Below are positions 15,922 through 24,051 of a DNA stretch of 64,000 bases, one piece after another; position 1 is the stretch's first letter; every line of letters starts with the position of its first letter. Made by a program: the position numbers and the translations under genes. Below the pieces are notes generated by a model. It was not told where the DNA came from, made no database searches, and saw nothing but the letters and a program-made list of their open reading frames with translations. The DNA comes from Devosia epidermidihirudinis. Its GTDB lineage: Bacteria; Pseudomonadota; Alphaproteobacteria; Rhizobiales; Devosiaceae. The stretch is taken from positions 186,001 through 250,000 of the forward strand of contig NZ_LANJ01000011.1 of NCBI RefSeq assembly GCF_000971295.1, given 5' to 3'.

Positions 15922-16152
15922 CTATCGCCGTCTCCAGCGGCGAACGACACGAAAACCCAGCAGCGTGACTTTGGCAGTCAGCCAGAAGGACAGCAACACG
16001 CCGAGCACGCCTGCAAACATCAGCATGGCCGGATAGATGGCCCCCGACAGTTCCCATGCCGAAAGCGGCCCGGGCGTCGGCAGGACGTAAATGGCCCAAG
16101 CCGCCGCCATCAGCACAAAAACGGCGCAAAAAATGTAGATGACCATCCCCAT
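15922..16152 (-). CDS. Small two-helix membrane protein
   Basis: A 76-residue protein of no recognised family. It has two hydrophobic segments (about residues 3-24 and 39-65) separated by a short Pro/Gly-rich loop, and ends in a strongly basic tail RVVRRWRRR, which should place the C-terminus in the cytoplasm. It lies 50 bases after htrA and 21 bases before rarA on the same strand, so it is probably cotranscribed with them. Reading-frame quality and position support a real gene; the role is unknown. Confidence 0.65.
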   Translation of the reverse strand: MGMVIYIFCAVFVLMAAAWAIYVLPTPGPLSAWELSGAIYPAMLMFAGVLGVLLSFWLTAKVTLLGFRVVRRWRRR

Positions 16153-16202
16153 AGCCGGACCTTACCCCATTCACGCCGGCCTTCCAGCTCTGCCCCGCGC
16201 CG

Positions 16203-17675
16203 CTAGCCGCCGACAATGCTGCGAATGACCTGCCCGCCGCGCTGCAGGATGATCTGCCAGGTGCGCGTCCGTGTTGAGGCCGTGTCGGAAAACACCTTAG
16301 CAGTGTCCATGGCGGTGTTATTGAGCGAGACGATAATGTCGTCCACGCGTAGGCCCATCTGCTCGGCAGGCGAGCCCTGCGCCACAGCGGTCACGATGAC
16401 ACCCTTGGAATCGTAGGGCAAACCCTTGGACTCGGCGAGCGCGGGATCGATTTGTCGCACACTCGTGCCTGCAAATGCCGAGTTGCCGGAAATGGTGGCG
16501 ACTGCATCGTCGGCAGGAATTGGTGCGGCCTCGACGGTGAAGTTCACCGTTTCCGACACACCGCCGCGCAGACGAACAAGCTGGGTAGCCTGTCCCACTG
16601 GCTTGGTGGCGAGGCGGAAGTTGAACGAGCTGGGATCATCGACCGTAATGCCATCGACCGACAGGATCACATCCCCCGCAGCAAAACCTGCGCGGGCCGC
16701 TGGGCCGTTTGGAGCGGTTTCGGTGATCAGTGCGCCGTGCGGCGCGTCCATGCCCAGGCTGGCAGCGATATCGGACGTAACGGCCTGCATCTTGGCGCCG
16801 AACCATGGGCGGACGATGGCTTTACCGGTGACGCCAGCATCGGCAACGAAGCGCGCCATATTGGCCGGAATGGCAAAGCCAATGCCAACCGAGCCGCCAG
16901 ACTGGGAGTAAATCGCGGTGTTGATGCCGACGAGGTGGCCGTCTAGATCGACCAATGCGCCGCCCGAATTGCCGGGATTGATGGCCGCGTCGGTCTGGAT
17001 AAAGAATTCATAGTCCGAGCGCTCAACCCCGGTTCGCGCCAGCGCCGAGACAATGCCGCTGGTCACGGTCTGGCCGACGCCAAAGGGATTGCCGATGGCC
17101 AAGACGAGATCGCCGACTTCGAGGGCGTCGGAATCAGCAAAGGTGATGGCCGGGAACGTCACCTTGCCGGGATCGCGCACGCGCAGCACGGCAAGATCGG
17201 TCTGCTCATCCTCGAGCACGATATCGACGGGGAATTCGCGGCCATCAGAGAGCGCGATGCGAACGTCGGTCGCCCCCTCGATGACGTGGCGATTGGTGAG
17301 GATAACGCCACTGGCCTCGGTGATGACCCCCGAGCCAAGTGACCGGGATTCGCGTGGCCGCGTCTGGAACTGGCCCTGCCCGAAGAAGCGGGAGAAGAAC
17401 GGATCGTTTGCAAAGGGCGAGGTGGACTGCTGCTCGATGCGCGTAGCGTAAACATTGACCACCGACGGCGCGACGGCCTTCACCACAGGCGCAAAACTCA
17501 ATTTGGTCTGCTGGGCGCTTGTCGGAACCACGCGCGTCGTGTCGGAGGCGGCGGCCGGAGGCGGCGGCGCGACCTGGGCGATACTGGGTGCATTGAACGG
17601 GGCAAAAGCAAGCGTACCGCCAATGGCTAGAACCGCAACAGCGGCTGCTGCAAGGATCAGCGTGCGTATCGACAT
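16203..17675 (-). CDS. Do/DegP-family (HtrA) periplasmic serine protease
   Basis: A 490-residue envelope protease/chaperone. The start at 17675 is chosen for its GGAGG site and for the N-terminal hydrophobic segment (residues 4-24), a signal anchor or signal peptide. The chymotrypsin-like triad is His130 (LTNRHV), Asp160 (EQTDLAVL) and Ser237 (GNSGGAL). Two PDZ domains follow, about residues 290-375 and 405-490. The LA loop is FANDPFFSRFFGQG, typical of Do proteases. It heads an operon with a small membrane protein and rarA and is divergent from the decarboxylase gene. DegP and DegQ types cannot be separated here. Confidence 0.9.
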   Translation of the reverse strand: MSIRTLILAAAAVAVLAIGGTLAFAPFNAPSIAQVAPPPPAAASDTTRVVPTSAQQTKLSFAPVVKAVAPSVVNVYATRIEQQSTSPFANDPFFSRFFGQGQFQTRPRESRSLGSGVITEASGVILTNRHVIEGATDVRIALSDGREFPVDIVLEDEQTDLAVLRVRDPGKVTFPAITFADSDALEVGDLVLAIGNPFGVGQTVTSGIVSALARTGVERSDYEFFIQTDAAINPGNSGGALVDLDGHLVGINTAIYSQSGGSVGIGFAIPANMARFVADAGVTGKAIVRPWFGAKMQAVTSDIAASLGMDAPHGALITETAPNGPAARAGFAAGDVILSVDGITVDDPSSFNFRLATKPVGQATQLVRLRGGVSETVNFTVEAAPIPADDAVATISGNSAFAGTSVRQIDPALAESKGLPYDSKGVIVTAVAQGSPAEQMGLRVDDIIVSLNNTAMDTAKVFSDTASTRTRTWQIILQRGGQVIRSIVGG

Positions 17676-17800
17676 CGAACCAACCTCCGGCGTGTGCGTT
17701 AGACCTCCCATGAGGCCCACGACCAACCCCAGCAAAACGCCCGGATTCTGTCACGAAAATGGCGTCACGCCAGCGTCTTAATCCCAGTCCAAATAATCGT

Positions 17801-17829
17801 TTGCGTAGGGGGGCACAGCGCCCTATATG
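17801..17829 (+). promoter_or_regulatory. Candidate promoter of the decarboxylase gene
   Basis: TTGCGT (17801-17806), a 17-base spacer and TATATG (17824-17829), 47 bases before the ATG. If this is the start region, the leader is only about 40 bases, too short for an extended RNA regulator. Confidence 0.45.
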
Positions 17830-17876
17830 CAGCGCTCAATTTACCGCTTCCCTCAAGCCCGAAAGGCAAGTCGTCA

Positions 17877-19055
17877 ATGACCACTGAGCCGAAACACGTT
17901 TACTCGAACACCTCTGCCCTGATCGCGGCGGAATCGCCAGATTTCCCGGCCTTTCTGTTCTCTGAGCGTGAGCTGCACCGGGCCACAAAGGTGTTTCGCA
18001 AGGGCTTCGATGGCCTTTTGACCTATGCGGTCAAGTGCAACCCATCGCCCCACATCATTGCGCAACTGCATAACGAGGGTTTGAAGGCATTCGACGTCGC
18101 CTCGAACACCGAGATGGAACTCGTGCGCGACTACGCGCCCGGCGCCGTTATGCACTACAACAACCCGATCAAGAACAAGCGCGAGATTGCCCGCGCTTAT
18201 GAAGAGTTCGGCGTCCGCTCCTTCACCATCGACCACCCCCAGCAGCTCGACCAGCTCGCAGCCGTGGTGTCGCCATCGCGCGATGTGGAAGTGACCACCC
18301 GTTTCAAGGCCGGCAAGGCGCTCAAGTCCTATGACTTCGGCATCAAGTTTGGCGTGATGGAACAGGGCGCGGCCGAAATCGTCACCATGGTCGACCAGAT
18401 GGGCTACACGCCCAGCCTGTGCTTCCACGTCGGCAGCCAGTGCGAAGACGCTTATGCCTATGAGCGCCACATCGCAGCAGCAGCCCGTATTGCTACCGAG
18501 AGCGGCATCGAGCTCAAGCGCCTCAATATCGGCGGCGGCTACCCAGCCCCCTACCCGACCAGCGAAGCGCCGCCGATGGACTATTACTTCGAGACCATCT
18601 CGACCGCGGTGAAGGACAACTTCGGCAAGAGCCAGCCCGAGCTCATCATCGAGCCCGGCCGCGCCCTCGTCACCTCGTCCACCTCGCTTCTGCTGCGCGT
18701 CAAGCACCAGCGCGGCGGCCAGGCCGTCTATGTCAACGACGGCGCCTATGGCAGCCTGATGGAAGTGAAGTTCATGCACTTCACCCCACCAGTGCGCGTC
18801 TGGCGCGGCGCTCGCGTGCATGACAACGATGCGAACTTCTCCGAGTTCACCATCTGGGGCCCAACCTGCGACAGCTATGACGTACTGCCACAGGTCTTCA
18901 CCCTGCCCGCAGACATCGACGAAGACGACTGGATCGAGTTCGGCCTGATGGGTGCCTACACCCAGGCGTCGCTGACCCCGTTCAACGGTTTTGATCGCCG
19001 CGATCAGTTCTGGGTCGACGAGGTCTACACTGGCAAAGACCAGCAGCCCGAGTAG
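17877..19055 (+). CDS. Fold-type III PLP decarboxylase (ornithine/lysine decarboxylase)
   Basis: A 392-residue alanine-racemase-fold decarboxylase making putrescine from ornithine and perhaps cadaverine from lysine. The PLP Lys53 lies in TYAVKCNP; His184 in FHVGSQ stacks on the cofactor; GGGYPAP and EPGRALV (residues 259-265) bind its phosphate. The partner-subunit catalytic Cys331 is in GPTCDSYD, so the enzyme should be a dimer with shared sites. The length and motifs match eukaryote-like ODC and bacterial L/ODC rather than DapF/LysA. Specificity cannot be settled by eye. Single gene with its own promoter and terminator. Confidence 0.9.
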   Translation: MTTEPKHVYSNTSALIAAESPDFPAFLFSERELHRATKVFRKGFDGLLTYAVKCNPSPHIIAQLHNEGLKAFDVASNTEMELVRDYAPGAVMHYNNPIKNKREIARAYEEFGVRSFTIDHPQQLDQLAAVVSPSRDVEVTTRFKAGKALKSYDFGIKFGVMEQGAAEIVTMVDQMGYTPSLCFHVGSQCEDAYAYERHIAAAARIATESGIELKRLNIGGGYPAPYPTSEAPPMDYYFETISTAVKDNFGKSQPELIIEPGRALVTSSTSLLLRVKHQRGGQAVYVNDGAYGSLMEVKFMHFTPPVRVWRGARVHDNDANFSEFTIWGPTCDSYDVLPQVFTLPADIDEDDWIEFGLMGAYTQASLTPFNGFDRRDQFWVDEVYTGKDQQPE

Positions 19056-19078
19056 TCTGCTACGATCTGAAAACTGAG

Positions 19079-19106
19079 AACTCCCGCTTCGGCGGGAGTT
19101 TTTGTC
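19079..19106 (+). terminator. Rho-independent terminator of the decarboxylase gene
   Basis: ACTCCCGC (19080-19087) pairs perfectly with GCGGGAGT (19092-19099) around a TTCG tetraloop, followed by TTTTTG. A textbook intrinsic terminator 24 bases past the stop. Confidence 0.92.
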
Positions 19107-19152
19107 TCTAGCCTTTTCCACCCCGATTCCATTCGACATATCGGAACTGAAA

Positions 19153-19691
19153 ATGCATCACATCCCGCCTCTGGCCGATTTCGGCCGCCGCATCATGATC
19201 AATGGCCCCAGCAATGCCGGCAAATCCACTCTGGGCGACGCCATAGCGCGCAAACTGGGCATACCAGTCGTGCATCTGGACCGCCTGAGCCACGAAGAAC
19301 AAGGCACCTGGGTTCCCCGCGACAAGACCGAATTCCACTCCCTGCATGATGCTGCGATAACCGCAGACACCTGGGTCATGGATGGCAACTACACGGAAAT
19401 CATGCCGCAGCGCTTTGCGCGCGCAACAGGCGTCGTGGTCATCGACGATCACTTCCTGCTTCGCTACCTGCGGTACTTCAACCGTACGCTTCTGCAGCGC
19501 CAACGCGTTGGCGGCCTCGAAAGCGACCGCGACGCCCTGAGCTGGGCGATGATCGCCTGGATATGGAAAACGCGGAACGCCGAAAAGTACCGTGTCGCAG
19601 CCCGCGATAGCGGCCTTCCCGTTGTGATTTGCCGCAACCGGCAGAATTGCAGGCGCTTTATGATGCGTGGGGCTTGGAACGGCGCGGCTAG
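19153..19691 (+). pseudogene. P-loop kinase-like protein, frameshifted near its C-terminus
   Basis: A small nucleotide-binding protein of the adenylate-kinase-like/topology-modulation type. Walker A is GPSNAGKST (residues 18-26), then VVHLDRLSHEEQGTW, WVMDGNYTEIMPQR and RYFNRTLLQR. The frame keeps family character to about residue 162 (LPVVICRN), then turns into an Arg-rich tail running into the convergent gene as far as 19821. Reading one base off from 19638 gives PAELQALYDAWGLERRG and a stop at 19689-19691, just before the neighbour's stop. One C lost from a CCC run (19638-19639) explains it. Either a sequencing error or a recent mutation that alters only the last residues. Confidence 0.75.
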
Positions 19692-20131
19692 GAGCCGCCC
19701 AACTCCTCCGCCAACCCGATCAGCAGCCCTTCAGGGCCACGGATGTAGCAGAGACTATAAGCGTCCTGATACCGCACGACTTCGCCGACCAGATGCGCGC
19801 CACGCGCCGTCAGCCTTTTGAGCGTATCCTCAAGATCAGTGACCGTGAACATAACGCGGAGATAGCCGAGCGCATTGACGGGGGCATTGCTGTGATCGGC
19901 CACCACTTCGGGCTCGATGAAACGGGACAGCTCCAGACGGCTATGCCCATCGGGCGTGCGCATCATGGCGATCTCGACATGCTGCTCTCCCAGCCCAGTC
20001 ACGCGACCGGCCCAATCGCCTTCGATGACCGCGCGCCCCTCGAGCTCCAGGCCAAGTTCTGCGAAAAACTCGATCGCCGGACCAAGTTCACGTACAACGA
20101 TGCCCATATTGTCCATGCGTTTGAGCGTCAT
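19688..20131 (-). CDS. VOC (glyoxalase/bleomycin-resistance fold) protein
   Basis: A 147-residue protein with the paired beta-alpha-beta-beta-beta modules of the vicinal-oxygen-chelate superfamily. Module 1 opens MDNMGIVVRELGPAIEFFAELGL and has a metal-type Glu near HSRLELSRF; module 2 opens YLRVMFTVTDLEDTLKRLTARG and ends CYIRGPEGLLIGLAEEL with the usual Glu. The substrate is unknown; relatives include glyoxalases, dioxygenases and resistance proteins. It converges with the kinase-like gene and their corrected stops touch. Confidence 0.8.
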   Translation of the reverse strand: MTLKRMDNMGIVVRELGPAIEFFAELGLELEGRAVIEGDWAGRVTGLGEQHVEIAMMRTPDGHSRLELSRFIEPEVVADHSNAPVNALGYLRVMFTVTDLEDTLKRLTARGAHLVGEVVRYQDAYSLCYIRGPEGLLIGLAEELGGS

Positions 20132-20220
20132 GTTCCGGCTCCGCCAGTTGCTCTCAGTTCAAAGGACATTAGGCCTGCCTGACACACAAGGCAAAAAGCC
20201 AGCGCCCGCTCCGGAGCGTG

Positions 20221-20733
20221 CTAAGTCCAGAAGAAGACTATCGCCAACACAAATATGCCGAACCCCGCCAGACCGCCTCCCGCGTAGGTCTCAGCCATCG
20301 CCTGATCCATTCGCGTGACCTGCGTCAAGTTTTCGGGGTTCTGGATGACCTCAAAGTCGGCACCCACGCGCTGATTACTGGCACCACCGAGGTTCATGAA
20401 GACCCCGACTGTCCGGCCATCCCGCGTCACTTCTACATTGCCGGAGTAAATCCGGTTCAGGTTCCAGGAGCGGGATGGATTATCCGCCGCGAACCGCTCA
20501 ACCTGGTCGCAGGGAATGACGAAAGGATCACTCCGTCGACGCGACAGGAGAGGCAGTGAATGCAACTGAATCTGGCACTCGACTTCCACTGACATGACAC
20601 GGGCCTGCGCCACGGGCCAACCGTACTTCGCTGTGCCGAAATGCCAGACGAGCGCCCCAGCGATGAGCGCAACAATACCGATTGCAAACAGAAGGTAATG
20701 TCCGCCCTGCCCGTCGCTACTTCGCGCCCACAT
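20221..20733 (-). CDS. DUF3592-like membrane protein
   Basis: A protein of about 170 residues with a membrane segment near each end (about residues 12-31 and 151-168) and a roughly 110-residue region between them on one side of the membrane. The layout and the stretch KYGWPVAQARVMSVEVEC after the first helix resemble DUF3592. Two Cys and the sequence NLNRIYSGNVEVTRDG are in the central domain. The ATG at 20733 is preferred; a GTG at 20775 would add 14 residues. No function is known. It stands alone between the VOC gene and rplQ. Confidence 0.6.
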   Translation of the reverse strand: MWARSSDGQGGHYLLFAIGIVALIAGALVWHFGTAKYGWPVAQARVMSVEVECQIQLHSLPLLSRRRSDPFVIPCDQVERFAADNPSRSWNLNRIYSGNVEVTRDGRTVGVFMNLGGASNQRVGADFEVIQNPENLTQVTRMDQAMAETYAGGGLAGFGIFVLAIVFFWT

Positions 20734-20819
20734 TACCGATGTCCCCGTCCCCCGACAGGCATCTCTAGCAAGCACACTTCAACGACAGGTGAATTTGGCA
20801 TCCAATATTGCGGAGGCCA

Positions 20820-20858
20820 CAATAACAAAGAGGCGGCCGCGTGGAACGCGACCGCCTC
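20820..20858 (-). terminator. Terminator at the end of the ribosomal supercluster
   Basis: GAGGCGG (20830-20836) pairs with CCGCCTC (20852-20858) and CGCG (20838-20841) with CGCG (20847-20850); on the reverse strand a TTTGTTATTG run follows. It lies 24 bases past the rplQ stop. Confidence 0.8.
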
Positions 20859-20881
20859 AATTGATCGACGATTAAAGACGC

Positions 20882-21307
20882 TTACGCGGCTTCGTATTCG
20901 TCGTCCTCGCGAGCCTGCACAGGACCGCTATCGAGGCCCTTTGCATTGACGTCGCGATCAACAAACTCGATCACTGCCATTGGCGCGTTGTCGCCATAGC
21001 GGAAACCAGCCTTCATGATGCGGATGTAGCCGCCCTGGCGTTCCTTGTAGCGTGGGCCAAGCACTGCGAAGAGCTTGGCAACCTGGCCTTCGTCACGGAT
21101 CTGAGCGATCGCCTGACGACGAGCGTGCAGATCGCCGCGCTTGCCGAGGGTGATCAGCTTCTCAACGATCGGACGCAGGTCCTTCGCCTTTGGAAGCGTG
21201 GTAACGATCTGCTCGTGCTTGATCAGCGCGGCAGACATATTTGCGAACATCGCCTTGCGGTGGCTGGCGGTCCGATTGAGCTTGCGGCCGGAATTACCGT
21301 GGCGCAT
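20882..21307 (-). CDS. rplQ: 50S ribosomal protein L17
   Basis: A 141-residue large-subunit protein near the peptide exit tunnel. [20 protein letters not shown] is the invariant opening; the globular domain ends at [27 protein letters not shown] 20-residue acidic tail (REDDEYEAA at the end) follows, as in many alphaproteobacteria. Last gene of the supercluster, 32 bases after rpoA, with a strong terminator behind it. The rpoA-rplQ pairing is the conserved end of the alpha operon. Confidence 0.97.
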   Translation of the reverse strand: MRHGNSGRKLNRTASHRKAMFANMSAALIKHEQIVTTLPKAKDLRPIVEKLITLGKRGDLHARRQAIAQIRDEGQVAKLFAVLGPRYKERQGGYIRIMKAGFRYGDNAPMAVIEFVDRDVNAKGLDSGPVQAREDDEYEAA

Positions 21308-21339
21308 GGTGTTCTCCTAAAGTACTTGGCAGCGCGGGA

Positions 21340-22359
21340 TCAGTAGTGATCTTCGTAGCGCTTAGCGAGGTCATCGATATTCTCGGGTGGCCAGTTGGCA
21401 ACGTCCATTCCGAGATGAAGCCCCATCTGTGCCAGGACTTCCTTGATTTCATTGAGCGACTTGCGGCCGAAATTCGGAGTCCGCAGCATCTCGGCTTCTG
21501 TCTTCTGGATCAGATCGCCGATGTAAACGATGTTGTCGTTCTTGAGGCAGTTTGCCGAACGCACCGAAAGCTCGAGCTCGTCGACCTTCTTGAGGAGCGC
21601 TGGGTTGAAGGCCAATTCTGGAACGGCATCCTGTGCCTTTTCCTTGCTGGGCTCTTCGAAATTCACGAAGACCGACAGCTGATCCTGCAGAATGCGTGCA
21701 GCGTAAGCCACAGCGTCTTCTGGCGAGATCGCGCCATTGGTTTCCACCTGAAGGGTCAGCTTGTCCTTGTCCAGGCTCTCGCCGGCACGGGTTGCATCAA
21801 CCTTGTAGGACACGCGACGAACTGGCGAGAACAGCGAGTCAACCGGGATATAGCCGATTGGTGCGTCTTCTGGACGGTTCTTGTCAGCGGCAACGTAACC
21901 CTTGCCGGTGTCGACGGTGAATTCGATGTTGATCTCGGCGCCATCATCGAGGTGACAGATCACGAGTTCTGGGTTCAGCACTTCGATATCGCCGGTGACT
22001 TTGATGTCGCCAGCGGTCACGGCACCTGGACCCTGCTTGGTCAGACCAAGACGCTTTGGGCCTTCGCCGCCCATCTTCAACGCGATTTCCTTCACGTTGA
22101 GGACGAGATCGGTAATGTCTTCGCGAACGCCCGGAAGCGACGAGAATTCATGCAGGATGCCGTCAATCTGGATTGCGGTAACTGCCGCGCCCTGAAGCGA
22201 CGACAGCAGCACGCGACGCAGAGCATTACCAAGGGTAAGCCCGTAACCGCGCTCAAGCGGCTCGGCAACTACCGAAGCCACGCGCGCGTTGTCGCTGCCC
22301 GAAACAATCTCCAGCTTGGTCGGCTTGATCAGTTCTTGCCAGTTCCTCTGGATCGTCAC
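21340..22359 (-). CDS. rpoA: RNA polymerase alpha subunit (GTG start)
   Basis: A 339-residue subunit that nucleates polymerase assembly. The N-terminal domain (about 1-235) has [21 protein letters not shown], the dimer and beta-contact region. A linker follows, then the C-terminal domain (about 260-330) with [20 protein letters not shown] and [13 protein letters not shown], which contacts UP-element DNA and activators. Translation starts at GTG: bases 22357-22359 read CAC on the plus strand, with AAGGA about eight bases upstream and no better ATG. Follows rpsK by 106 bases, a gap with no clear terminator. Confidence 0.97.
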   Translation of the reverse strand: MTIQRNWQELIKPTKLEIVSGSDNARVASVVAEPLERGYGLTLGNALRRVLLSSLQGAAVTAIQIDGILHEFSSLPGVREDITDLVLNVKEIALKMGGEGPKRLGLTKQGPGAVTAGDIKVTGDIEVLNPELVICHLDDGAEINIEFTVDTGKGYVAADKNRPEDAPIGYIPVDSLFSPVRRVSYKVDATRAGESLDKDKLTLQVETNGAISPEDAVAYAARILQDQLSVFVNFEEPSKEKAQDAVPELAFNPALLKKVDELELSVRSANCLKNDNIVYIGDLIQKTEAEMLRTPNFGRKSLNEIKEVLAQMGLHLGMDVANWPPENIDDLAKRYEDHY

Positions 22360-22465
22360 GGTTATGTCCTTTCAAAATCGCGGCCCCAGCCCGAGCCGCT
22401 CCGCCGCAAACGCAATAAGACTCCCGGCCCATTCAATCGGCCGGGAGCTCTTCAATCGGTCTAGA

Positions 22466-22858
22466 TTAGACGCGGCGCCGCTTGCGTGGGCGGCAGCCAT
22501 TGTGCGGGATCGAGGTCACGTCGCGGATCGAAGTCACGTTGAAGCCAGCGGCCTGCAGAGCGCGCAGAGCCGATTCACGGCCCGAGCCTGGACCACGAAC
22601 TTCGACCTCAAGGGTCTTCATGCCGTGCTCTTGTGCCTTCTTGGCAGCATCTTCAGCAGCAACCTGAGCTGCGTAAGGGGTCGACTTGCGCGAACCCTTG
22701 AAGCCCATAACGCCCGACGAGGACCACGAAATCGTGTTGCCCTGCATGTCGGCGATCGTCACCATGGTGTTGTTGAACGAAGCGTTCACGTGGGCAACGC
22801 CCGAAGTGATGTTCTTGCGCTCTTTGCGCTTAACGCGCGTGGTCTCAGTCTTAGCCAT
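22466..22858 (-). CDS. rpsK: 30S ribosomal protein S11
   Basis: A 130-residue small-subunit platform protein that contacts 16S rRNA near the mRNA exit. [22 protein letters not shown] and [20 protein letters not shown] are family signatures, as is the ending [22 protein letters not shown]. The N-terminal basic tail [15 protein letters not shown] is typical. It lies between rpsM and rpoA in the alpha operon; rpsD (S4), which follows rpsK in E. coli, is absent, as is usual in alphaproteobacteria. Confidence 0.97.
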   Translation of the reverse strand: MAKTETTRVKRKERKNITSGVAHVNASFNNTMVTIADMQGNTISWSSSGVMGFKGSRKSTPYAAQVAAEDAAKKAQEHGMKTLEVEVRGPGSGRESALRALQAAGFNVTSIRDVTSIPHNGCRPRKRRRV

Positions 22859-22917
22859 CTAATTCCTCGATACGATATCAGCGCTGCCGTTAGCGAAATG
22901 CCCCGGCAGCTACATCG

Positions 22918-22939
22918 AAGAACCCGATTACGGGTTCTT
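22918..22939 (-). promoter_or_regulatory. Hairpin at the rpsM stop
   Basis: AAGAACCC (22918-22925) pairs perfectly with GGGTTCTT (22932-22939) around GATTAC. The stem includes part of the rpsM stop codon region and has no T-run, so it is more likely an mRNA processing or stability element than a terminator. Confidence 0.45.
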
Positions 22940-23306
22940 ACTTCTTCTTGCCAGCGATTGCCTTTGCAGGACCCTTGCGAGTGCGAGCATTGGTGTGCGT
23001 GCGCTGACCGCGAACGGGCAGACCACGACGGTGACGCAGGCCACGGTAGTTGCCCAGGTCCATCAGGCGCTTGATGTTCATCGCTACGGAGCGACGAAGA
23101 TCGCCTTCCACGAGGTAATCGCGGTCGATAGTTTCACGGATCTGGATCACTTCGGCATCGGTGAGTTCATTCACGCGACGCTCGGCAGGGATGCCAACCT
23201 TAGTGATGATATCCTCAGCGAACTTGTCGCCGATCCCGTGGATATACTGAAGCGCGATAACAACGCGCTTATTGGTCGGGATATTGACGCCAGCAATACG
23301 AGCCAC
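22938..23306 (-). CDS. rpsM: 30S ribosomal protein S13 (GTG start)
   Basis: A 122-residue small-subunit head protein bridging to the 50S subunit and contacting P-site tRNA through its tail. [25 protein letters not shown] is the invariant opening; [20 protein letters not shown] and the basic end [12 protein letters not shown] follow. Translation begins with GTG: the plus strand reads CAC at 23304-23306, with a GGAGAG site upstream. Separated from adk by 175 bases, which contain the small hairpin TTCGCAG-AGTCAA-CTGCGAA at 23449-23468. Confidence 0.97.
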   Translation of the reverse strand: MARIAGVNIPTNKRVVIALQYIHGIGDKFAEDIITKVGIPAERRVNELTDAEVIQIRETIDRDYLVEGDLRRSVAMNIKRLMDLGNYRGLRHRRGLPVRGQRTHTNARTRKGPAKAIAGKKK

Positions 23307-23481
23307 GTCTGCTCTCCTTCATTCAGCGCGAACCATCACGGCTGGCGCCCTAAAACAACAAGGGACCGGAATTCGACCCCACCTTTTGTGGAAAACCGAA
23401 TCCAGCCCAATAATCCATGAGACTGACGCGGTTCTTTAAGGATTCGGCTTCGCAGAGTCAACTGCGAAACCCAATCCGTAT

Positions 23482-24051
23482 TCAGTGTGCGATAGCGGCC
23501 TTGATAGCCGCCGTCACCTGCTCGACCGGCTCCATGCCGTCGACAGCCTTCAACAGGCCCTCTTCGGAATAGTACGCCACGAGCGGAGCAGTCTGGTCCT
23601 GGTAAACACCGAGGCGCTTACGCAGCACGTCTTCGTTGTCGTCGGCGCGAGCGCCACCCGATTCCTTGGCGCGATTGATAACACGACGAACGAGCTCATC
23701 GGCATCAGCCTTGATCTCAATCACCGCGTTCAGCGAAACGCCCTTGTCGACCAGCATCTGGTCGAGCGCCTCAGCCTGCGCAATGGTGCGCGGGAAGCCG
23801 TCGAGAATGAAACCCGGCTTGCAGTCTTCAGCATCGAGACGTTCAGAGACGATGCCGTTGACGATATCGTCGGAGACCAGGTCGCCCCGGTCAACGATGG
23901 CCTTGGCCTCAAGCCCAAGCGGGGTCTTGGCGGCGATTGCCGAGCGCAGGATGTCGCCCGTCGATAGCTGAGGGATACCAAAGGACTCTACCAAAATCTT
24001 GGCCTGGGTCCCCTTCCCCGCTCCCGGCGGTCCGAGCAGAATCAATCTCAT
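23482..24051 (-). CDS. adk: Adenylate kinase (short-LID form)
   Basis: A 189-residue kinase interconverting ATP + AMP and 2 ADP. The P-loop is GPPGAGKGT (residues 7-15), the AMP site LSTGDILR and the signature FILDGFPRTIAQAEAL. After RRVINRAKE the chain goes almost directly to NEDVLRKRLGVYQDQTAPL: the lid is replaced by a short loop, giving 189 rather than about 215 residues. No zinc Cys set is present, consistent with the short type. The start overlaps the secY stop by four bases, so kinase and translocase are translationally coupled, the common spc-operon arrangement. Confidence 0.96.
   Translation of the reverse strand: MRLILLGPPGAGKGTQAKILVESFGIPQLSTGDILRSAIAAKTPLGLEAKAIVDRGDLVSDDIVNGIVSERLDAEDCKPGFILDGFPRTIAQAEALDQMLVDKGVSLNAVIEIKADADELVRRVINRAKESGGARADDNEDVLRKRLGVYQDQTAPLVAYYSEEGLLKAVDGMEPVEQVTAAIKAAIAH

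Noticed and set aside
17676..17876. Extended speF-type RNA leader before the decarboxylase
   Set aside because: A good promoter only 47 bases before the ATG leaves a leader of about 40 bases; no extended structure is visible. A covariance-model scan would settle it.
17874..19139. A 421-codon open frame opposite the PLP decarboxylase
   Set aside because: The forward frame has all PLP motifs, a promoter and a terminator; the reverse frame has none.
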